NCBI GenBank assembly: GCA_036873755.1 | Contig: JAVTVY010025328.1 | Location: forward strand, 37,123 to 101,122 | Length of the DNA stretch: 64,000 bases | Source of the DNA: Hanleya hanleyi | Taxonomy: Eukaryota > Mollusca > Polyplacophora > Lepidopleurida > Hanleyidae | Direction of reading: 5' to 3' | In this document: positions 23,231 to 32,599 of the stretch, in pieces | Layout of the letters: every line of letters begins with the position of its first letter | Numbering within the stretch: the first letter of the stretch is position 1 | Program-made: the position numbers and the translations under genes | The notes under the pieces: model-generated | The model's input: the letters and a program-made list of their open reading frames with translations, nothing else | The model's database searches: none | What the model was told of the DNA's origin: nothing

Positions 23231-23709
23231 CTTTCGTGTGCCTCATAATTTAGCTTAACCACCATTTCCATACATTTATAGACATTTGTCTTATTATGAT
23301 GTTTCTTTAGAGTCAATTGTAATATTGCTGCATTATTATTAACATTATCCTACTGACTTTACATTGCGATTATTATTGTAATTTAGCTCATATTTTATCT
23401 TAGATCATCATACACTCTTGTTATATTATTATTATTATCTCCAATTACAAGCGTCTGATCCGTCATTTATAATTCAGCCGTCGTCCATTAGAGAATATCC
23501 GCGTCCATAATCCAAAGACCTATTCCATATTCCATATAACTGTATTAGCACCAAATTCAAAAAGACAATCATAGTATACATAAACATAGGCTTGTTTCCT
23601 GCAAGAGAGAAGCGGTCAACAGTTTTCAATGATGCCGGCAAGACATCATGATGTTCCAAAAATATCAAATCCGTATCGCTGATCAGTATTCTTAATCCAT
23701 AATATTCGT

Positions 23710-23885
23710 TGTAAAGTCGTCATCTAAAGAATGATGTATCTCAGTCACACTTTGATTGCGTCTGTTCATATGAGTACCGTGAGGATCTTGAAGTACATGG
23801 GTTCATACGGCCCCTAGCCCCGGGTTAAGCGGAATTAGACACAAGTTACGAAACGTAACGCCATAGATCTTGCACACTACGCCAA
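23710..23885 (-). repeat. Penelope-like element flank, right copy
   Basis: Similar to 4072-4240 in the same orientation. The duplicated segment is therefore bracketed by fragments of one retroelement family. Confidence 0.6.
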
Positions 23886-24049
23886 GTGTCCTTTACTGAC
23901 AAACACTGATGAAGCAGAATGATAGCTGCCAGCATGGCTTACAAGAAAAAACAGGTTTAATTGCAGGTTTAGGAAATAGCCGAACTCAGTCGTAAAGAAA
24001 ATAAGAAATCTGAAGTCCAGCAATCTCGAGGAGCATCAGACTTTAATAA

Positions 24050-24540
24050 GTGATAACGAGGTGGAACAAAGTTTTAGTGAAAAACAGAAATGGAAAACCG
24101 GTTATTATAAGAAACGAATTTGTATCTGAGAAGAAGGAGCTCAACAGTAACGAGGATAGTTCAAGGTGTTTAATTATTTATGAGTTCTTAAAATACCCTT
24201 CTGTTCTAGTACCTTCCGATGTCTTAAATTGCTCATCCGCAGGCTTCCCAGTCCAGTGGTCTGTGGGCATCATTAACCTGACTTATAACAACAAAGAAGA
24301 CTTGTCTTAACCCTGATAATTATAGAGGCATTACTCTTTTGGGTTGTTTCGGTCAACTTTTTACAGCAGTGATAACAAGAAGCTGAGATTCTCAGTTCAG
24401 GAAAATAAGTTCACTACTTTCACTCACAGAACAATATGGTACAGACACGACATATCATATCAAGTGTGGTCAGAAGAACCCATTTGCCTCTATACCATTT
24501 GTCTAGTCTGACCCATGGAAGTTACATGTATAATCAATTC
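24050..24540 (+). pseudogene. LINE reverse transcriptase remnant
   Basis: Fragments of a non-LTR reverse transcriptase. The frame 24050-24310 ends FPVQWSVGIINLTYNNKEDLS. Immediately after, in another frame, comes NPDNYRGITLLGCFGQLFTAVIT (about 24311-24376), the RT-1 region typical of Jockey/CR1/L2-type LINEs. EQYGTDTTYHIKCGQKNPF follows in degraded form. The catalytic FADD region is not seen. Stops and a frameshift show it is dead. The LINE clade is not resolvable from this much sequence. Confidence 0.75.
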
Positions 24541-24889
24541 AGTGTGTACTGACACAGACCGCGGTTGTATCGGGGATAAAATCATCCAATTAGATTGAGA
24601 GATATCGGAACTGTATTACGATGGAGAAAAGTTATTTTTTCCTTGAAACTTTAAGTTTTAAGAGCTTGTTACCCACCTGGGTATCAAAGATTTACGAACT
24701 TTTATTACATATATGTTTAATACTATATCGATTCTTTCTCCAGGGAGATTATTTTGGTGAATACATGGTTGCTTTGATGCAATTATCCTTCAAAATATTA
24801 TATTTAAGGGATTTTCACTTGCCCCTAATCTGCCCATCGCTTTCATTCCATTTCTTGATTTTTCCAGTTTTATAAGAAAAACCGTTTAT

Positions 24890-25260
24890 TTCTGGAAAAC
24901 TGTTCATCCTGGGATTATTAGCTCGTTTTATGAAAAGACCAGCGTTGAAGAACTTGAAGAAGAAGAAATAATTGCTGTGGCAAAATTCAATCAAAACAGA
25001 TGCGGGAATTGTGATTATTTAATAGAATGGAAGGAGTATACTTTTAACGGTTCTGAAACTAGTTTTGTTGTCAAACATAATATGTCTTGTCAAGTTACAA
25101 ATGTTATATATGCAATTACAAATTCAGGTTGTGATGAAAGTTGTATCGACAAACGGTTGATATTTGTCGAAACCTAGTAACAGTGAATAAACAGCAAATT
25201 CGTGATCCATCGACTAGACAAATTGGTTTGATATGATCAAAAAGAACAATTTACAATTTC
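24890..25260 (+). pseudogene. GIY-YIG endonuclease remnant of a Penelope-like element
   Basis: The frame 24977-25177 reads RCGNCDYLIEW, then a His/Cys-rich stretch HNMSCQVTNVIYAITNSGC, then DESCIDKR. This matches the zinc-binding linker and GIY-YIG start of Penelope-like proteins (family form C-x2-C, then NVIYxIxCxGC, then YIGxT). The YIG is lost (SCI). After a stop, KQQIRDPSTRQI (about 25193-25228) continues the domain in frame-broken form. An upstream acidic linker (24945-24970) lies outside the open frame. Inactive. Confidence 0.75.
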
Positions 25261-25264
25261 TTTA

Positions 25265-25557
25265 CACAGTCAGAAAAAGGTGATAACTATCACCCCGAAA
25301 AGGTGATGAGATAGAGCCATCACCCTTTTTTATGATCACCTTTAAAAATGATGGCCAGCACTGCGGAAGAGTGATGAGCAATGATTGTAAATTTAAGTTA
25401 TCACCTTTTAATGATGATGAAGCAACATCATCACCCTTAAAAGGTGATGGCCGTCACCATTTAAAGGTGATGGCTCTAAGTTACCACCTTTTAATTGTGA
25501 TGACTAGGTCTGATCACCATTAACGGGTGACGGACCATCACCTTTTTTCTAGCTGTG
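25265..25557. mobile_element. TA-flanked MITE with subterminal repeats
   Basis: The termini CACAGTCAGAAAAAGGTGAT and ATCACCTTTTTTCTAGCTGTG are inverted repeats, each next to TA (25263-25264 and 25558-25559), as for Tc1/mariner-type insertions. The interior is packed with AAAAGGTGATG words in both orientations. It is inserted right after the GIY-YIG remnant. Non-coding. Confidence 0.85.
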
Positions 25558-25865
25558 TAGGGTACTTAAAGATGACAAAGATTGACAAAGAAGACAAAGA
25601 CTTCGGAATACAGAAAAAAAATATTTCTCAGTTTAGAAAAAAATATAATTCTGAACTCACTGGAATACCTGCATAATTATATACTTTGCTCGAGGAATCA
25701 AACCGTTACGTGATTCAATTTTAAATATGAGGTAAAACATTATTCCTTGTATTCTCAATATTTTCCTGAAATGAATTTGAATTTCCATTAAAATTTCTGA
25801 CTAGCCACTAAAGAAGAAGAGACGTTGCATGTGTTTATTTATTTCTTTCCTCATACATAAAAACA

Positions 25866-26052
25866 TTTAGTCCATCATTCAATATTCGGCCGTCGTCCAT
25901 TTGAGAATGTCCGCGTCCATAATCCAAATATCTAAATCATATATTAGCATTAGCACCAAAGACGAACAAATCATTGTATACATGAAGTTAGGTTAGTTTC
26001 CTGCAAGAGCGAAGCGTTCAACAGTTTTCAATATACCAACCCTGGACATCTT
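25866..26052. repeat. Dispersed repeat also in the duplication units
   Basis: Similar to 15855-16050 and 23466-23650: shares GGCCGTCGTCCATT, GTCCGCGTCCATAATCCAAA, GTTTCCTGCAAGAGCGAAGC and CAACAGTTTTCAAT. Confidence 0.7.
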
Positions 26053-26232
26053 ACATGTATACATATATGCCCTATATGTGACTAGGTTCAAAATTATCAC
26101 AAAACCGACAACGTTTTTGTTGTTCAGGCCTTTGTATCACCGAAAAACCACCCATCTATATTCACTGTTTTACCCAAAAACTCTATTCATCTCCTTTGTT
26201 GTTCGAATACAACACACCATCTTTCATACAAT

Positions 26233-26550
26233 TGTTGTAGAGGTAGCTAACCGCTCGGAACTGTTAGTCCCAGGCGTGAGGAAACGAACCGAATATGCCA
26301 GGAGAGTGCATGATCTCCAGCTATAGTTCCAATCATTACCGCCCCGAACCGGTTTGGTCCCAAAGATAGAGGTTCGAAATACTTCGGGGCACGGACAATT
26401 CGGGAGTGTGCACGGGCTCTTTGTCAGATAAGGGTTGGGACTGATTGAGACAAAACGTGAATTCAGGTGGTTGGATAGGAGAATTATAACGGGGATATTT
26501 TAGCTCTCTATTGCTCTGGATGTTGCTAGGCACGGCGCACCACTACTTCA
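26233..26550 (+). repeat. 5' LTR
   Basis: Starts TGTTGTAGAGGTAGCT and ends CACTACTTCA, giving TG...CA ends. It matches 31778-32091 along its length, with many substitutions and short indels. Shared words include GAACCGGTTTGGTCCCAAAG, ACTTCGGGGCACGG and TATAACGGGGATATTTTAGC. Confidence 0.88.
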
Positions 26551-26552
26551 AC

Positions 26553-26570
26553 TGTTGTCAGAAGTGAAAT
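26553..26570 (+). other. Primer-binding site, tRNA-Leu type
   Basis: TGTTGTCAGAAGTGAAAT, two bases after the LTR end. It is complementary, with a few mismatches, to the 3' end of a metazoan tRNA-Leu (expected TGGTGTCAGAAGTGGGAT). The tRNA match is from memory of tRNA-Leu ends. Confidence 0.65.
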
Positions 26571-28168
26571 ATATTTTTTCCACGCTTGAGAACCTATTTA
26601 GGCCTGCGAAATTGATAAAACTCCTGTAAACAAACACGGTGTGAAGGTCAGCCATTTTTTTTTGTAATCTTGTTTTGCGTACCCCCAGTCCCGTGTGTTT
26701 TAGGCTGACTTTCCATCGTGTGTTGTTTAGGGTATTTGGGTCATCCTGACGTGTGAGCCATTCTGTAGTCAAAAGTAGACAATTCTATATAAATCCTTTC
26801 ACAGCCGGCAGGTCGTCGATTGAATTAGACCACTGAGCACAGGTTTTCCTTTGTCTCGGCTGGTAGGCTAGCTACGCAATAGTGAAATTTGATAATATTA
26901 AGAACACACAGGTTCGTGTGATATAGCGGTCGGTTAGCTGTTTCCCCCCTCTTTCGCTATGAAACTAGTCGTGTGTTCAATTCTGTCCGTGCTATCAAAT
27001 TTTGTTCTGGTATATAGCCGGCTGAACTTGTCAGCATTTCTTGGAAATAGTGCATCTGGAATGCGAAATGAGCCTAGCAGGGCTAAACAATTTTCAAATA
27101 TTTGTACCATGTTATCATATAGAGCTAGTATATCGGGGAGACTGAAATTTTTATGGAGGTCTTTGTCCATTGTCGCTTCAGGTGTTACTGTGTGGGGTTG
27201 TCTATGTGCATTGGTATGGTTGTAGTGTACTGTTTTTTGAGATTGTCTTTGTGTGAGATTTCTGCTATGTGGTTGTATTATAATTTTTGTGCCAGAATTC
27301 TGCTATGTGGTAGTGTTATTACTTTTGTATGAGATTTCTGCAATGTGTTAGTATTCAGATAGAAGATTTTGAAGTGAAATTGAGATCGACGTTTACGAGG
27401 CGTTTGTATGAGGAATACAATTGTGGGCTGGCGGTAAATGCCCAGATTATTCGCGGCCCAATTTAATTCGAGAACGTTTGAGTGTTTTGTTGATCTGATA
27501 ACTTTTTCCCCATTCTGATACAAGGGAAACGTGTTTGTGTTTCTTTCAAGATATTCCTGGAATGGTAGGTTTCTTATTTGCATACGCTTAGTTTTTCTGC
27601 TTTCTCGAAGGGTCTGTGTCGCCAGAGGCACAGCGACTGCATATGTTGGCTGTTAACTGAAAAATTCGCTTATTGGAGTGATTTTGCCGACTAATTCTTT
27701 GTGAGATGAAATTTTTGTTTGTCCCGAGTTCACCCTGTGTTTCTTTAGTGCCATATTCATAATTAATTGTAAATTGAAATAGTGCAAGATTAGCGAAGAA
27801 ATTGCAACAACGCGTTGACTGTGGTAGCGCGCGATGCACTTCTTCTGGAGACGGGTTTTGCTCTTTTTATCCTAATGGGTATAGCTGAATTGCGGTAACA
27901 TGTGTGCATTTGATTCATAAAAGTGTTTCATCATTTTGAACTCGAGCATGCACATGTTTAAATATTTTTAATTTTTGTGGTCTGATTTGGTGTTTTCTAG
28001 GGGACATACCCATGTGGACTGTCTATCATTTGTTTCCGTGAGTTTCAGGAGAGGAAACTCACTAAAAGTCTTTGATATATTTGAATTTATTTGACTAGAT
28101 TTTGATTAGATATTCCTTATTCTCTTGACTTGTTTGCAAATACCGTATATCATTCCACTTTGGTTAAC
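26571..28168 (+). other. Long leader of the LTR retrotransposon
   Basis: About 1.6 kb without a supported gene. Short frames on both strands (for example 26959-27225) have no recognisable domain. TGTGAGATTTCTGC-type words repeat near 27255-27345. Confidence 0.6.
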
Positions 28169-28965
28169 ATGGCAGATTTAGGGCCCATTGCTGTATCAGT
28201 GGCCAAAGAGCAAGCACTGCAAAAGTTGAAAGGGGTGGGGAGTAGTCGAAGTGCACGTGAGGTAGCCTTGAAGGGAGAGGGCAGGTTGGTTAGTTTTAAA
28301 GATTTTATGCAGGCGACTCAGTTTAGTGCCGGCCATATAGCCGATCTAGTGCTAGAGCAACAGATAATAGGTTTAGACTTGTTGGGAAGTCCGGAATATA
28401 TTAATGATTTAGTTGACCTTAGATTAGAAGAAATCATTGGATCATGGAAAGTTGGAATAACGGCCCAAGTGGATGCATTGGATGTAGAAATGCGCCATTT
28501 GCATGACAATATCAAGGCATATGGGATTCATTTAGGCCAATTGAATGAAAAGATGTATATTCATGGACGCCAATTGAGTCAATTGGATAATAAGGTCAAC
28601 CAAGTACATACTAAGGTCGACCAAGTAGATAATAAGATCGACCAATTAGATCAGCAAATGGTTACACAAGGTAAACATTAGGTCAGCAAATGGTTACACA
28701 CGGTAAATAATTAGATCAGCAAATGGATGCTCAAGTAGGTCAAGTTGATGGTGAGGTGGAACAATTGAGTGTAGATATTAAGACTGTTGTTGCATTGCTT
28801 AGTGCTCCAAGCAGGGAAGGGTCAGAGATTTCATCTCACGTGACATCTCGATACACACCAAGGAACGCTGGTCAGGCGGACCCAACACATAATGTTGTTG
28901 TAAATACCACACCTGAACAATTGGTTGAGGAGGGTGGGGGGGGGGGAAGACTACGAATCAGTTAA
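28169..28965 (+). pseudogene. gag N-terminal part, coiled coil, frame-broken
   Basis: The frame is open from 28130; I prefer the Met at 28169 (AACATGG context), giving MADLGPIAVSVAKEQALQKL at the N terminus. Residues after about 110 form a repetitive coiled-coil: QLDNKVNQVHTKVDQVDNK. A stop at 28679 comes from a local duplication of about 35 bp (CAGCAAATGGTTACACA repeats at 28652 and 28684). The coding pattern resumes at 28723 (MDAQVGQVDGEVEQLSVDIK). A G-run near 28934-28946 breaks the frame again, after which KTTNQLNAGLVQQN continues to about 29110. It is probably the matrix-like/linker part of Gag, but no named domain is recognised in this half. Confidence 0.65.
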
Positions 28966-29278
28966 ATGCAGGTCTTGTTCAACAGAATGAACCCCATGTT
29001 CAAGTGAATGCATCACCTGCACTCCCAACCTCCCATTGCCCAGTAGATAGGAATGTGTTTTTATCAGACAATGCTATGGTAGGGACAATATCTCCAAGGG
29101 GATATAGATAGTGGGATTCTGGCCGATGTGTCTGCTGACGCTACTGATACTGAGTGGAAGGTTGAGGCCTCTCGTAGTTAATGTAGTAGGTGCTCGTCCA
29201 GATCCAGATTAACCGAACGACATGTATCCAGAGAACGCCATCGTAGCCAAAGTCCCCGGCTTCGCAATACTCTAGTGT

Positions 29279-29812
29279 TTTCAGGAATCAGAGGGGACTG
29301 GGTTCCATTCAGGGTCAAGTTTGAGAGCTGAAGGTAGGAAGTGGAATAAAGTCCAGGGTCTTAAGAAATTAACTGATTGTATTCATGGCGATGTCATGGT
29401 GTTTAACATCTGCCAATCGGAGACAGTCAAAACCTCGTTCGATATGCTCCTAAAAGCAATGGAATGCCAACCTCCTCGTGCAGTTAGGCTGCGTTTGCAG
29501 GCGGAAGAGCAGGGTCCTGAGGACACTTTAGAGGAGTTTGCTTTTACATGCTCTAGATTGGCAAGGGACGGGTATCCGAATGCACCGGTAAAAATTATCG
29601 AGTCAGTAGCGGTGGAACATGTTCTTAGGGGGTGTAGGGAAATACAAGCTGTGAGATTTGCTATGGAAAAGAGTCCCACAACAATCTCGGAAGCTTTGAC
29701 TTATGTGAACTCATGTCGATATAATCTGAGAGAGTTGGATTTTCAGACAGTCACATGTAGGACGGTTAATATTGATTCGGTGGGGAAACTTTTCCTGATG
29801 CTTGTAAGTTAG
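29279..29812 (+). pseudogene. gag capsid region, Ty3/Gypsy type
   Basis: A capsid-like stretch starts at 29279 in one frame (FSGIRGDWVPFRVKFE), is cut by stops at about 29327, and continues as KWNKVQGLKKLTDCIHGDVM. It then runs through EEQGPEDTLEEFAFTCSRLA, RDGYPNAP and RGCREIQAVRFAME to SEALTYVNSCRYNL. This is the usual Retrotrans_gag layout (E-L-x-F/LA, AYP, DAL-like helix, final EAL helix). A short zinc knuckle remnant follows at 29880-29924. The frame is not continuous with the upstream gag or the downstream protease. Confidence 0.8.
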
Positions 29813-29879
29813 TAGGGAAGGGCTACATAAGAGATCCCCTCGCCTTCGGTCATCGCAGCCCTTCCGACCACCACGACTC

Positions 29880-29924
29880 GGTTACTCGTGCCGTAAATCC
29901 AGCCACGTAAGCCATTTGTGTCCC
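29880..29924 (+). pseudogene. gag CCHC zinc knuckle remnant
   Basis: Reads G-Y-S-C-R-K-S-S-H-V-S-H-L-C-P. The expected pattern is C-x2-C-x4-H-x4-C; here the first Cys is Gly and the Gly before His is Ser. The finger is therefore non-functional. It sits between capsid and protease, as in Gypsy elements. Confidence 0.6.
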
Positions 29925-29954
29925 GTTAGACGTGGTTTAGATGGGTGAGCTGAA

Positions 29955-30404
29955 TTGACAACTACAAATGGCGGTGTGGGGTCGTCCACGGGGGACGAGG
30001 CAAGTGTTGCGGAACTTACTGCAGCAGTTAGAGATGTTAATCTGTCTCGTTCCCAGGGGTGGCCAATGTCCATTCCAGTTAAGGTTGGGCCTGTTCCGGT
30101 GACAGCTGTGGTAGACACGGCCGCCCAAATCGCCGTCATGAGTGAAGATTTATTGGGTCTTCAGGAGTTGTCGTCTTCACCTTTTCGGTTGAATGGTGCA
30201 TTGCGAGGAATGACCAGCATGGGAATGCTAGTTCGGCAGGTCCCATTTTCCATCTCTGATTTTCACTGTACTGGGAATGTAGTTGTGGCACCCTTGTTTG
30301 ACGATCTGTTGTTAGGTTTCGATTTCCCCTTACCTTATGGCTTTGTTGTGGATTTTAGAGACAATGCCTTAGTTATTGGAGAAACGAAGGTTTTTGCAGT
30401 TTGA
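29955..30404 (+). CDS. Retropepsin-like aspartic protease ORF
   Basis: 149-codon frame in the position of the Gag-Pol protease of a Ty3/Gypsy element; retropepsins act as dimers to process Gag/Pol. The substrate-side strand reads PVKVGPVPVTAVVDTAAQIA, with the catalytic Asp at 30114-30116. DTA replaces the usual DTG/DSG, a variant seen in some invertebrate elements (from memory). The flap region follows, and the C-terminal strand VAPLFDDLLLGFDFPLPYGF gives the typical (I/L)LG(F/M)D loop. The frame ends at TGA (30402-30404) without running into a reverse transcriptase. Its ATG may not be a real start, since such proteases are usually translated by frameshift. Confidence 0.75.
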   Translation: MTTTNGGVGSSTGDEASVAELTAAVRDVNLSRSQGWPMSIPVKVGPVPVTAVVDTAAQIAVMSEDLLGLQELSSSPFRLNGALRGMTSMGMLVRQVPFSISDFHCTGNVVVAPLFDDLLLGFDFPLPYGFVVDFRDNALVIGETKVFAV

Positions 30405-31756
30405 ATTTTTATGGAGTGTTGACTTGTTTAACCCTATCTGCTATAAAATGCCTGGCAAATTGTTGGTAGTGTGTTGTGATATGTAATGTGTATTTCGGAA
30501 CTATTCTTGTTCTTGAATTATGGTGTTTGTTGGAGAATTTCGGTGTGTGTCGAACATTGGGATTTGCGCTGTGGCGTTATACGTGTAGTGTGTTATGGGA
30601 GAAGATGATGCGTTGTGATGAACTAGGTGTGTTTAACTATTCTATGTGAGAAAACCGGGCTGTGTGGTTCGGAAATTCGTGTGTTTCGAGATTCTGTGTT
30701 GTAGGTCTACGCGTTAATTGCATTGCTGTGTGGCTCCTGTTGAGATTTAATAACTGTGTTCTTTGCGTGTTTTTCTGTGTGTGTTAAGTTGTGTGGTACG
30801 TTCATGAAAGTCTGTGTGAGGTGAAGTTAAATTTATGGAGTGACTTGGAGGATATATGTACGATAATGTGAATGGCGGTTAACCATGTCGGAGAACTGGG
30901 GTTGAGGGAGAAGGGCGCTTCTCCCTCCCATGTCTTCGTCATGGAGCCCTGGTGAGAGTTTTTTCGACCATCTTGTAGTGCGTGTCATTTGTGCTTAATT
31001 CGCAGCAGCAAGATAACCACTACGGGAGAGTATCTAGTGCGGCATTGTTTGGTTATGGTCTCGAAACTTTTCTATGGTCTCAGCCTTTTTCTATTTTTGA
31101 GCTCAAGGATTTTTTTTTGTGTGAGCTGAATATCTGAGGGGGACTAGCGTTTATGATCATGTTCATCCGCCACAGATGCTGGTGGATTAGCCGTTTGTGA
31201 GGGCGTGTATGCGTTGGATCAGCAGGCGTGTGATGAGCTCACACGTTTCTGGCTCTTCGTGCGTGCGCCCTTGGAGGGCCACGTCCACTCGGAATTGTTG
31301 GCCGCTGATGAAGGCGAGCCTTAAAATTATTAGGGGAAGGAGAATGGGAGCCCAATTTATAGTCTGAACAGCTAGTAGTTTAGAGGCTGGTTCCAGTCGT
31401 GGGTTGGGTGATGTTTTTGTATTTATTGCGACCATGTAGCTGGTAGACTGGCCTGCGGATTATATTTTTGAGAATTAAAGTGATCGGTCCCATGAGGCTG
31501 TCCAATAGGGTGAGATTTTTAGTGGGTTTGGGTGTAATTATAGACAGTCTATTAACGAGGTTGGACTAATGATATGGTTACCATTTTAATGAAGTTGGGT
31601 ATTTTTAGGCAGCAGTGTATGTTACAGATTTTGATACATGTGATATAAGACGGATAATTCACTTCTTAGTCTCATATTTAGTAAGTGTTGGCAGCGATAG
31701 AACGGCGAATGGCTGGGATAGGGAAATGTCCTAGCAGGGCGAAGTAAGATCTTCGC
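30405..31756 (+). other. GT-rich non-coding tail of the LTR element
   Basis: This is where pol would be expected. The sequence is unusually rich in TGTG/GTGTT words (especially 30440-30800) and full of stops. A 55-codon plus frame near 31170-31335 and the opposite frame at 31187-31435 match nothing I know. No RT (YxDD), RNase H or integrase (HHCC, DDE) motif is visible. Confidence 0.65.
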
Positions 31757-31777
31757 TAAAAAGAAAACGGAGAGGGA
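31757..31777 (+). other. Polypurine tract
   Basis: AAAAAGAAAACGGAGAGGGA immediately precedes the 3' LTR start (TGTTGTAG). This is the expected primer for plus-strand DNA synthesis. Confidence 0.8.
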
Positions 31778-32091
31778 TGTTGTAGAGGTAGCTATAAGCT
31801 CGGGACTGTTAGTCACTGACTTGACAAAACGAACCGTATATGCCAGGAGATTGCATGATCTTAGGCTATAGTTCCGATCATTACCGCCTCGAACCGGTTT
31901 GGTCCCAAAGATAGGGGTTCGGAATACTTCGGGGCACGGAATTTTCGGGAGCCTGCACTGGCTTTGTGAGATAAGGATTGAGACTAATTGAGACAAGACG
32001 TGAGTTCGATTAGTTGGATGGGAGAATTATAACGGGGATATTTTAGCTGTCTATTGCTCTGGATGTTGATAGGCGGGGCGCACCACCATCA
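31778..32091 (+). repeat. 3' LTR
   Basis: Starts TGTTGTAGAGGTAGCT and ends CACCACCATCA. Colinear with the 5' LTR. The last about 12 bp differ from it, so the end is placed by the CA dinucleotide. Confidence 0.85.
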
Positions 32092-32194
32092 GCAGGACAA
32101 GCGAAAATTGTCATATTCCTGGCTGCTACTGTAATGTTTGCCAGACAATAAATTAGCTCGAGTCACCCGGACAGCAAACAAAACGTGGATAATC

Positions 32195-32200
32195 TTTATT
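32195..32200 (-). terminator. Candidate polyadenylation signal of the GPCR gene
   Basis: AATAAA on the minus strand, about 400 bp beyond the GPCR stop codon. It is one plausible signal. No downstream GU-rich element was assessed. Confidence 0.3.
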
Positions 32201-32599
32201 CAAAAGAGATACCTACTACATGTATACTTCAATTGCACACTGTCAGTAACACGCGTTCGCCGTACACAATAAAAGAAAACACAATTTGGCAGAGTTATAA
32301 AGACGGAACTTCGCATCGAAATACACTGATTTCACAACGTTTGATAATAAACGTGTGCCTAAAGGTATACACGTGCATAATGAGAGCCACATAATAATTT
32401 CTGAACATGTGCGGATGCAACAATTTGTGTCTACCGAAATCACGATGAACATAACTTCCAAGTTTAGCCGTACAAGTATGAGGTTATAGATGGATTTCTT
32501 TGATCTAACGAAATTGGCCGGCAGAGAAATTTGTCGTGTAACGGCGGCATAGAACCAGTGAAAGCATAATGAAAACAGAAACAAGAAATGTATCTATAC

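Larger units (their letters stand above)
16074..23664. repeat. Large tandem duplication, unit 2
   Basis: Second unit of the direct duplication. It lacks the Crypton block (empty junction at 16642) and a block corresponding to 9177-9868. At the latter breakpoint (17364-17372) a few extra bases, GGAGGG, repeat the TTGGAGGGG word just upstream. The right end diverges from unit 1 at 23664, where unit 1 runs into the Penelope-like fragment. Confidence 0.9.
26233..32091 (+). mobile_element. LTR retrotransposon with gag and protease but no pol
   Basis: About 5.86 kb. Structure in order: 5' LTR, tRNA-Leu-type primer-binding site, about 1.6 kb leader, broken gag, zinc knuckle remnant, retropepsin, about 1.35 kb non-coding GT-rich tail, polypurine tract, 3' LTR. 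The gag and protease resemble Ty3/Gypsy elements. No reverse transcriptase, RNase H or integrase motif appears in any frame. I see no matching 5-bp target-site duplication outside the LTRs. The LTRs differ at many positions, so the insertion is old. Confidence 0.85.

Noticed and set aside
31187..31435. 82-codon minus-strand frame in the LTR element tail
   Set aside because: Lies antisense to the element, has an equally open plus frame opposite, and resembles no env, RT or integrase.
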